From: Alphaproteobacteria bacterium
GTDB lineage: Bacteria; Pseudomonadota; Alphaproteobacteria; Rhodobacterales; Rhodobacteraceae
Reading direction: 5' to 3'
Length of the DNA: 6,257 bases
NCBI GenBank assembly: GCA_024279075.1
Contig: JAJRRX010000417.1
Location: forward strand, 1 to 6,257
Positions 1 through 4,748 of this stretch are shown piece by piece. The notes below the pieces were generated by a model that worked only from the letters and a program-made list of their open reading frames with translations, was not told the origin of the DNA and made no database searches. The stretch's first letter is position 1. Every line of letters starts with the position of its first letter. Position numbers and translations under genes: made by a program.

Positions 1-590
1 CCCAGAAAGCGGCGGAGCTGCTCGGCGCGGCCAACGGTGAGCCAGATTTTAATGAGCGTAATACCGTCATTCACCAGCATTTCCTCAAACTTCGGCACTT
101 GCCGGAAAAACCGCTCGCGTTGGTCGTCGGAGCACCAGCCAAACACCTTTTCGACCACGGCGCGGTTATACCATGAGCGGTCAAAAAACACGATCTCGCC
201 TGCTGCGGGCAGGTGTTGGATGTAGCGCTGAAAATACCATTGCGAGGCTTCGGTATCCGAGGGTTTCGACAAAGCCACCACCCGCGCGCCGCGTGGGTTC
301 AGGTTTTCCCGCAGCCGCTTTATGGTGCCGCCCTTGCCCGCGGCATCGCGGCCCTCAAACACCACAGCAATGCGCTTGCCGGTCTCCTTGGCCCAGGCTT
401 GCAGCTTTACCAGCTCGATTTGCAGCGCGTCATGCTCCACAAGGTAGTCCTTGTTTTTCATCACGCGTGGGTAGGGGTAGCTCGGGTTGAGCACGTCCTT
501 TTTTCCGCCATTCACGATTTGGGCCCGCACCTCTTTGGGGGCATCCTGTTCAAAATACTGGCTTATTGCGCCATCAAAAGGTTTTTTCAT
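1..590 (-). CDS. ppk2: Polyphosphate kinase 2 (PPK2 family), N-terminal 196 residues, cut by the left window edge
   Basis: PPK2 enzymes transfer phosphate between inorganic polyphosphate and nucleoside mono- or diphosphates in the cytoplasm, often working in the direction of nucleotide synthesis from polyphosphate. I translated the minus strand from the ATG at 590-588. The visible part has a Walker A loop GRDAAGKGG at residues 80-88 (Lys86) and a Walker B region FFDRSWYNR at 135-143 (Asp137). It also has the family-typical stretch KIWLTVGRAEQLRRF at 181-195. The short N-terminal arm before the P-loop fits the single-domain type of about 300 residues, so roughly the last third, including most of the lid, lies outside the window. 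The start is supported by an AGGAG Shine-Dalgarno at 603-599, 8 nt upstream. The start overlaps the 3' end of the SGNH-like gene by 17 nt, so the two are probably co-transcribed. The subclass (ADP, GDP or AMP preference) cannot be decided without the C-terminus. Confidence 0.95.
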   Translation of the reverse strand, partial: MKKPFDGAISQYFEQDAPKEVRAQIVNGGKKDVLNPSYPYPRVMKNKDYLVEHDALQIELVKLQAWAKETGKRIAVVFEGRDAAGKGGTIKRLRENLNPRGARVVALSKPSDTEASQWYFQRYIQHLPAAGEIVFFDRSWYNRAVVEKVFGWCSDDQRERFFRQVPKFEEMLVNDGITLIKIWLTVGRAEQLRRFL

Positions 591-1332
591 TTGGGCTGCT
601 CCTGCCAATGGCTGCCAATAACTGTTTGATGTGGAGCTTATGCGTGCTCACCGAATTTACGATGTGATGATCGCTGTAATTCGGGCAAAACGCATCTTTC
701 ACCTCACCTGTTTCTTTATTAACGATAGCGTCATTAATGTCAAAATAGGCGATACCGGCTTTTGCTGCGGCATCGGCCAAAATATCATTGAACATGTTAT
801 TAATAATAAGCCGAACATCATAGCTCGGGTAAACCTCGCGCAGTTTGGCTCTTAACCTCGCCATTTCAGCCGGTGCTCTGCCCTTTTCGAATAGTATCCG
901 GGTTGTGTAATGCAAAGCATGTGGCTGCTTCCTGAGAACCGTTTGGTTAATACCTTTAATGATAGGATTGAGATCACCCTTCAAATCATTGATATTACGT
1001 ATGTATAATTCAATTATTTCTCGGAATAAATTTTCTGGCTCGATCATTTCGTCTTTCACGACCCAACGGTAATAGAGGCCGAGTTCCACATCGACTTGCC
1101 CCAAGGCAAATAAAACATGCTGACAATTATTTTGGTGTTCTTCAATCATCTTGCGCACGTGTGTGTTCACATTCAGTGCGCTTCTGGAGCGCCCAAACCC
1201 TGTTACGGTAGCCGCGTGGATAGCCTCGCCAAATACAGAAATATCTTGGCCCGAAATTTTTGCGGTATTCCCTTGCTTAAAAAAGCTTTCGGCATGGGAA
1301 TCACCTACCACTAAAACGCCTCTTTCCTTCAC
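574..1332 (-). CDS. SGNH/GDSL-like protein of unknown function
   Basis: This is a 252-residue soluble protein without a signal peptide or membrane segment. It opens with a hydrophobic strand running into GDSH (residues 10-13), the block I motif of the SGNH hydrolase fold, with Ser12 as the expected nucleophile. A second strand carries FALGQVDVE (75-83) where classical members have the GxND block. Near the C-terminus there is SDHHIVN (220-226), a histidine pair where the catalytic DxxH is expected, but the spacing differs. The fold is therefore likely, while esterase or acyl-transfer activity is uncertain. The start is GTG at 1332-1330. It overlaps the metA stop as GTGA and has a GGAGG ribosome site 10 nt upstream; a later start would destroy the GDSH strand. 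The 3' end overlaps ppk2 by 17 nt. Base composition is clearly lower in GC than in its neighbours (about 41% over 781-1080, by hand count), which suggests separate ancestry. Confidence 0.8.
   Translation of the reverse strand: MKERGVLVVGDSHAESFFKQGNTAKISGQDISVFGEAIHAATVTGFGRSRSALNVNTHVRKMIEEHQNNCQHVLFALGQVDVELGLYYRWVVKDEMIEPENLFREIIELYIRNINDLKGDLNPIIKGINQTVLRKQPHALHYTTRILFEKGRAPAEMARLRAKLREVYPSYDVRLIINNMFNDILADAAAKAGIAYFDINDAIVNKETGEVKDAFCPNYSDHHIVNSVSTHKLHIKQLLAAIGRSSPNEKTF
599..603 (-). promoter_or_regulatory. Ribosome binding site of ppk2
   Basis: The minus strand reads AGGAG here, 8 nt before the ATG at 590-588. It lies inside the last codons of the SGNH-like gene, so ppk2 has its own initiation signal and does not depend only on read-through by upstream ribosomes. 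It fixes the ppk2 start. Confidence 0.8.
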
Positions 1333-2252
1333 TTGGAGTCGCCCTCCAAGATTTTCTCGATGTCGATATTGGTGGTTTGGTAAATTTCATTAATCCAGTT
1401 GCCATAAAGCAGGTGAGCATGGGAGCGCCAGCGGTTTTCCGGCGGCTGCTTCGGGTCGTCCTGCGGGAAGTAATCTCGCGGCGGGTCGATCTGTTCGCCC
1501 TTGTGGATGTCGCGCCAATATTCTTGGGCCAGCGTATCGCTGTCATATTCCAGATGGTTGAAGATATAGAGCGCGCGGTGGGTTTTGTCCTCAATCAAGC
1601 AGGGGCCGACCTCATCCGAGTGCATCAGGATATCGAGGCCTTCGGGCAGATCCTCTGCGCGCACCTCTGTCCAGCGGCTTACAGGCACCGTAAAATCATC
1701 CGAAAAGCCGCGCAGGTAATGCGAGGCGGGGGCAAGGTTGCGGTGGCGGTAGCAGCCGAAATGCTTGGCGGACAGGATGTGCTTTGGCACGCCGGAATGG
1801 TGATAGATCAGCGCCATGCCGCCCCAACACACGCCGAAGGTGGACAGCACGTTGGTTTGCGTCCAGTCCATCACCTCGGTCAACTCGTCCCAATAGGTGA
1901 CCTCCTCAAAGGGCATATGCTCTATGGGCGCGCCGGTGATGATCAGCCCGTCAAACTTGCGGTGCTTCACGTCTTGGAACGACTGGTAGAAGCTTTCCAT
2001 ATGCTCGGCGGACACGTTTTTGGAGGCGTGCTCGGTCATGCGAATGAGCGTTAGCTCTATCTGGATAGGGCTGGCCCCGATCAGGCGGGCAAACTGGGTT
2101 TCCGTTTGCTCCTTTTTGGGCATCAGGTTGAGCAGGCCAATTTGCAGAGGGCGGACCTCTTGCCGGTTGGCGGTGGCCTCGTCCATCACGTTTACACCCT
2201 CGGTTTTGAGGATGTCATAGGCGGGCAGGGTGGCGGGGATACGGATGGGCAT
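1329..2252 (-). CDS. metA: Homoserine O-acyltransferase MetA, predicted to use acetyl-CoA
   Basis: MetA activates homoserine by acylating its hydroxyl, the first committed step of methionine synthesis in the cytoplasm. The 307-residue length is normal for the family. The N-terminus MPIRIPATLPA matches the usual start of MetA proteins, which supports the ATG at 2252-2250 although only a weak GGA-type ribosome site precedes it. The catalytic cysteine lies in FGVCWGG (Cys142), and the His/Glu pair of the active site is FNHLEYD (His233, Glu235). Residue 111 is Glu (GAPIE, 107-111). In published work on Bacillus and E. coli MetA, Glu at this position goes with acetyl-CoA use and Gly with succinyl-CoA use, so EC 2.3.1.31 is the better prediction despite the common name homoserine O-succinyltransferase. 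It starts 3 nt after the stop of the P-loop gene and overlaps the next gene by 4 nt. I saw no SAM riboswitch directly upstream; there is no room for one. Confidence 0.97.
   Translation of the reverse strand: MPIRIPATLPAYDILKTEGVNVMDEATANRQEVRPLQIGLLNLMPKKEQTETQFARLIGASPIQIELTLIRMTEHASKNVSAEHMESFYQSFQDVKHRKFDGLIITGAPIEHMPFEEVTYWDELTEVMDWTQTNVLSTFGVCWGGMALIYHHSGVPKHILSAKHFGCYRHRNLAPASHYLRGFSDDFTVPVSRWTEVRAEDLPEGLDILMHSDEVGPCLIEDKTHRALYIFNHLEYDSDTLAQEYWRDIHKGEQIDPPRDYFPQDDPKQPPENRWRSHAHLLYGNWINEIYQTTNIDIEKILEGDSK
1343..1347 (-). promoter_or_regulatory. Ribosome binding site that supports the GTG start of the SGNH-like gene
   Basis: The minus strand reads GGAGG here, within the last codons of metA and 10 nt before the GTG at 1332-1330. 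With the 4-nt GTGA overlap it points to translational coupling and decides the start of the downstream gene. Confidence 0.7.
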
Positions 2253-2255
2253 GTG

Positions 2256-3116
2256 TTAATTCCGGTCTAGGGCTTGGCCGATAAGCGCGTTGAAATCCTG
2301 CGGGTCGCGGATGGTGCGGACCTCGTCTGCGGCCACAGTCACACCCCAGTTTTGGGCGATGGCTTGGTAGCGCGGCAGGCGGCTGGCCAGCAGCTCGCCG
2401 TAGCCCCAGCGGATGAAGTTATCAGGGTCCACTTTGGCGGGGGCAACATTGCGCAGGCGCAGATATTCGGCCCATTTTTCCAGCAAGAAATCCTCGCGGT
2501 AATACATTGGTTTGGGCGCGGCATCAAAGCGGGCCTTTAGCTCTTCGGTGTGGTCAGGGCTGCCCTCTATCCACACGGGAAGCGCGGCGTTGCTGAGGGC
2601 TTGCAGCACGGGGTCGCTTGGGTCAGTGCCGTCTACCACCTCGCAAATGGAGCCGCTGGTGTCGCAGATAAAATGCTCGTAGCCGTAGATGTCGAGCGCC
2701 TTATGGGCAAAGAGCGCGGTGTCCTGTACGGCGGCTTGCTCGGCTAGGCGGTGCTCGCGCTGGCGGGCAAGGTAGGTGTCAAACGGGATGCCGCCTTGGG
2801 CCGCGTCGCCGGGCTTGCCAAGATAGGTGGAGAGCGGCGCGAGGTTTTCAAAGGTGATATTGGAGGCGATGAAGATCGAGTCACTGCGCAGCAACTCGCG
2901 CAGAAACGGCACCTTCATGGCTTCGCGCTTGAAGTTATCCACGATGTGTTCGCCCATATAGCGGGTGCCAATGCGGTAATCGACGGAGTAGTGAAACCAC
3001 TCACCGCCCTTTTGCAGCATCTCCGAGAGGTAGGTTTTGCCAAGGCCGGACATGCCAATGAGCGCCACGCGCTTGTGCGGGGCCTCGTGCCACTGTTGTG
3101 AAGAATTATAAATCAT
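2256..3116 (-). CDS. P-loop NTPase, small-molecule-kinase-like, function unknown
   Basis: This 286-residue soluble protein has a clear Walker A motif, GMSGLGKT (residues 21-28), after a hydrophobic beta strand RVALI. A strand-like FICDTSGS (149-156) is the best Walker B candidate. SVDYRIGTRYM (44-54), just after the first helix, resembles the acid-containing substrate segment of shikimate-kinase and NMP-kinase-like folds. The Arg-rich ARQREHRLAEQ (117-127) could be a lid. These comparisons are inference; I do not recognise a characterised family. The C-terminal third (about 205-286) is mostly helical and may be specific to this group. The ATG at 3116-3114 is preceded by a GAGAG ribosome site 7 nt upstream. 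The gene begins 14 nt after the transporter stop and ends 3 nt before metA, so it is almost certainly in the same transcript. Position next to metA suggests, but does not show, a link to amino-acid metabolism. Confidence 0.82.
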   Translation of the reverse strand: MIYNSSQQWHEAPHKRVALIGMSGLGKTYLSEMLQKGGEWFHYSVDYRIGTRYMGEHIVDNFKREAMKVPFLRELLRSDSIFIASNITFENLAPLSTYLGKPGDAAQGGIPFDTYLARQREHRLAEQAAVQDTALFAHKALDIYGYEHFICDTSGSICEVVDGTDPSDPVLQALSNAALPVWIEGSPDHTEELKARFDAAPKPMYYREDFLLEKWAEYLRLRNVAPAKVDPDNFIRWGYGELLASRLPRYQAIAQNWGVTVAADEVRTIRDPQDFNALIGQALDRN

Positions 3117-3130
3117 ACGCTTGCTCTCGT

Positions 3131-4057
3131 TTACGTTCCCCTAGGCATAAACGAGCGGCGCAGGGTTGAAAAGGCCCGACCGTCAATCACCACCAAGCCT
3201 ACGGCTATGAGGCTGAAGCCGATATAGGAGCGGGCGGGCAGGGCCTCGGAAAGGACCAGCGCGCCGAGCAGGATGGCGATGGGGGAAACCAGCAGGGTTA
3301 CAAGGAGGACATTGGCCGAACCCGCCATTTCCAGAATGCGGAAATAAAGCAGGTAGGCAAAGGCGGTGGCAATGGGGATGTAGTAAAGCAGCGCGCCGAG
3401 GGTGCGGGTGGAATAGTCAAAGCTTGGCAGGCCCTCGGCGTATAGCGCGATGGGGATGGTCATGAGGCTGGCGCCGGTGAGCATGCCAGCCGTGGCGGCG
3501 TCTGGGCTGAGGCCGGAAAGGTTTTTGCGCGCCCAGACACCGGCGAAGGCATAGGAGATGGTGGCCCCGATACAGGCGATTTGGCCGAGCGAGCGCAGAT
3601 CAAGGCTGCGAAGACTTTCAAAGCCAGCGGTATAGATGATGCCGGAAAGGCCAAGTAGCACGCCAAAAGCTTTTCGGCTGGTGAGGCGCTCGTCTTTTAG
3701 GAACATTGCCGCGATGAGGATGCCAAAAACGGCGGTGCCTGCATTGAAAATTGAGGTAAGGCCAGATTCGATTTGGGTTTGGCCGAGGGTAAGGAGGGTG
3801 AAGGGAATGGCGTTGTTGAGAATGCCCATAACAAATAACGCTGCCCAAACCCGCCTACCGCGCGGAATGCGGCTTCCGCGCAGTAAAGACACTGCCCAGA
3901 GCACTATCGCCGCAAGGCTGGTGCGGATAGCCACAAGCGTAAAGGGTGGTATTTCCTCTAACGCGATCGCAGCAGCAAGAAAAACCCCGCCCCAAACAGA
4001 GCCTAGGAGCAGTAGCTCAAACCACGCGCGGGTGCTAATGTGTTTTTGAATAACCAT
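3131..4057 (-). CDS. EamA-domain transporter of the drug/metabolite transporter (DMT) superfamily
   Basis: This is an inner-membrane protein of 308 residues, the usual length for ten-helix DMT exporters. Two EamA repeats are visible, about residues 13-145 and 157-293, each with five hydrophobic segments. The first repeat carries SVWGGVFLAA near its start, then PPFTLVAIRTSLAA, and ends with a proline-free helix into FLKDERLTSRKAFGVLLGL (119-137), the typical conserved acidic end of the repeat. The second repeat ends in the equivalent VLSEALPARSYIGFSLIAVG (268-287). Members export amino acids, other metabolites or drugs, and the substrate cannot be read from the sequence. Placement two genes before metA makes an amino acid or thiol substrate possible but unproven. 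The ATG at 4057-4055 has a TAAGG ribosome site 7 nt upstream (4069-4065). It is the first gene of the left-hand operon, and the P-loop gene follows after 14 nt. Confidence 0.92.
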   Translation of the reverse strand: MVIQKHISTRAWFELLLLGSVWGGVFLAAAIALEEIPPFTLVAIRTSLAAIVLWAVSLLRGSRIPRGRRVWAALFVMGILNNAIPFTLLTLGQTQIESGLTSIFNAGTAVFGILIAAMFLKDERLTSRKAFGVLLGLSGIIYTAGFESLRSLDLRSLGQIACIGATISYAFAGVWARKNLSGLSPDAATAGMLTGASLMTIPIALYAEGLPSFDYSTRTLGALLYYIPIATAFAYLLYFRILEMAGSANVLLVTLLVSPIAILLGALVLSEALPARSYIGFSLIAVGLVVIDGRAFSTLRRSFMPRGT

Positions 4058-4080
4058 AGCTGGACCTTAGAGGACGGCGC

Positions 4081-4093
4081 GGTGGATGCCACC
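4081..4093. repeat. Small hairpin GGTGG-3-CCACC in the leader of the DMT operon
   Basis: Five GC-rich base pairs close a three-base loop, between the candidate promoter and the TAAGG ribosome site of the transporter gene. No U-tract follows on the minus strand, so it is not a simple terminator. It could be a leader structure or chance. Confidence 0.25.
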
Positions 4094-4113
4094 CGAAACT
4101 TGCTTATGTGGTT

Positions 4114-4130
4114 TATCAGGTTTGTTGATA
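4114..4130. repeat. Short inverted repeat TATCA-7-TGATA, possible operator
   Basis: TATCA (4114-4118) and TGATA (4126-4130) are exact inverted copies separated by 7 bases. The element overlaps the candidate -10 of the left-hand operon, a position where a dimeric regulator could block transcription. Five-base arms are short enough to arise by chance. Confidence 0.25.
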
Positions 4131-4153
4131 GGAGCGTTGCTGCGGCCCTGCAA
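4125..4153 (-). promoter_or_regulatory. Possible sigma70-type promoter of the DMT-metA-ppk2 operon
   Basis: On the minus strand, TTGCAG (4153-4148) and TATCAA (4130-4125) are separated by exactly 17 nt. The -35 matches 3 of 6 and the -10 matches 4 of 6 consensus bases, so this is a weak match, but it lies in the only intergenic gap upstream of the operon. The leader would be about 60 nt long. The -10 overlaps the inverted repeat at 4114-4130. Confidence 0.35.
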
Positions 4154-4174
4154 AGGCGAAACCGAGGCCGGGTG

Positions 4175-4189
4175 CGGTGTGAAGCACCG
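4175..4189 (-). other. Hairpin just downstream of the DUF2244 stop
   Basis: CGGTG and CACCG pair around a five-base loop, starting 4 nt after the TAG stop of the DUF2244 gene. An alternative pairing uses GGTGC (4171-4175) with GCACC (4184-4188). There is no run of T after it in the transcribed direction, so it is at best a weak or factor-dependent transcript end. It may instead mark a 3' boundary between the two operons. Confidence 0.25.
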
Positions 4190-4193
4190 AAAG

Positions 4194-4748
4194 CTAGGTG
4201 GCGTAATGCTGGCCTAACCGTTTGATGGCAGCTTCGATATCGCCCAGAAGCTCTAACCGTTCTTCTGGGCTTAAAAAGGCGCCGAGTTCGATTTCTCGAT
4301 CCGAGCCAATCAGTGTCAGGTAGTTGTCCACAGGCCCACCTTCTTTCACCAGTTTACTGCGCATCCAGTAGGGATTGCAGCTCCAGCGTTTCACATCTCC
4401 GTTGACCTCATGGCGTTCTACCGCGATCAGGTCTTTCCAAAGGCTTATGTGCTCTCGCATTTGGCCGTGGTGATTGTTGGCTTTGAAGGCCAGCCCGAGC
4501 GCCGCAAAAGCGACTCCTGCAAAGGGGAGGAGGACCCAAAACCCGCCGGCCCAGACAAAGGGCAAAACCGGAATGGCAAAGCCAAAAGCGGTTATGGCCA
4601 TAGTGACCCGAAACCCCGTGCGGCCGAGCGACCGGTTGGGCCAGAGGGTGATTTCCCACAGGGGGGGATCATCGCGCTCTACGGGGGCGGAACTAGAAAG
4701 GGCCGCATTATATGCGGCCCTTTTAAATTTTGGTGAACGCCGCAGCAT
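4194..4748 (-). CDS. DUF2244 family small membrane protein (start uncertain)
   Basis: From the ATG at 4748-4746 the protein is 184 residues, slightly longer than most DUF2244 proteins as I know them. The family core starts at PLWEITLWPNRSLGRTGF (about 29-46), followed by two adjacent membrane helices at about 48-66 and 67-88 (the second contains WVLLPFAGVAFAALG). A cytoplasmic C-terminal part then begins with HISLWKDLIAVERHEV (100-115). The function of the family is unknown; I infer an inner-membrane protein tied to the oxidase locus by position. The ATG overlaps the ctaD stop by one base (TAATG) and has no good ribosome site, so translation would depend on reinitiation. The first 28 residues are encoded partly by a perfect terminator-like stem (4697-4724). 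No GTG or TTG lies in frame between that stem and the core. Another ATG at 4672-4670 is out of frame by one base just before a run of seven C. Confidence 0.8.
   Translation of the reverse strand: MLRRSPKFKRAAYNAALSSSAPVERDDPPLWEITLWPNRSLGRTGFRVTMAITAFGFAIPVLPFVWAGGFWVLLPFAGVAFAALGLAFKANNHHGQMREHISLWKDLIAVERHEVNGDVKRWSCNPYWMRSKLVKEGGPVDNYLTLIGSDREIELGAFLSPEERLELLGDIEAAIKRLGQHYAT
4697..4724 (-). terminator. Perfect 12-bp stem, probable ctaD terminator or attenuator
   Basis: AAAGGGCCGCAT (4697-4708) pairs without mismatch with ATGCGGCCCTTT (4712-4723) around a three-base loop. The stem is GC-rich in the middle and A/T at its base, the classic shape of a factor-independent terminator. It begins 23 nt after the ctaD stop. 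On the minus strand the tail is only TTTCT. On the plus strand the tail TTTTAAATTTT is richer in T, so it may work in both directions. It also lies inside the DUF2244 reading frame if that gene starts at 4748. Confidence 0.7.

Noticed and set aside
213..629. Plus-strand open frame of 138 residues opposite ppk2
   Set aside because: It is antisense to a clear PPK2 coding sequence with Walker motifs. The translation has no recognisable family features.
1377..2054. Long plus-strand open frame of 225 residues opposite metA
   Set aside because: It is the antisense shadow of metA, where strong third-position GC bias keeps the reverse frame open. There is no recognisable domain or start context, and metA is unambiguous.
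2253..2260. SAM riboswitch directly upstream of metA
   Set aside because: SAM-II elements often precede metA in alphaproteobacteria, but here only 3 nt separate it from the upstream coding region, so there is no leader to hold one.
3636..4049. Plus-strand open frame of 137 residues opposite the DMT transporter
   Set aside because: It is an arginine- and proline-rich shadow of the transporter gene with no domain or ribosome site of note.
4707..4712. Perfect TATAAT on the minus strand as a -10 for the DUF2244 gene
   Set aside because: It is the centre of the 12-bp palindromic stem and has no -35 at a suitable distance; the best candidate, TTCACC, is 19 nt away and a poor match. It is most likely a by-product of the stem and loop.
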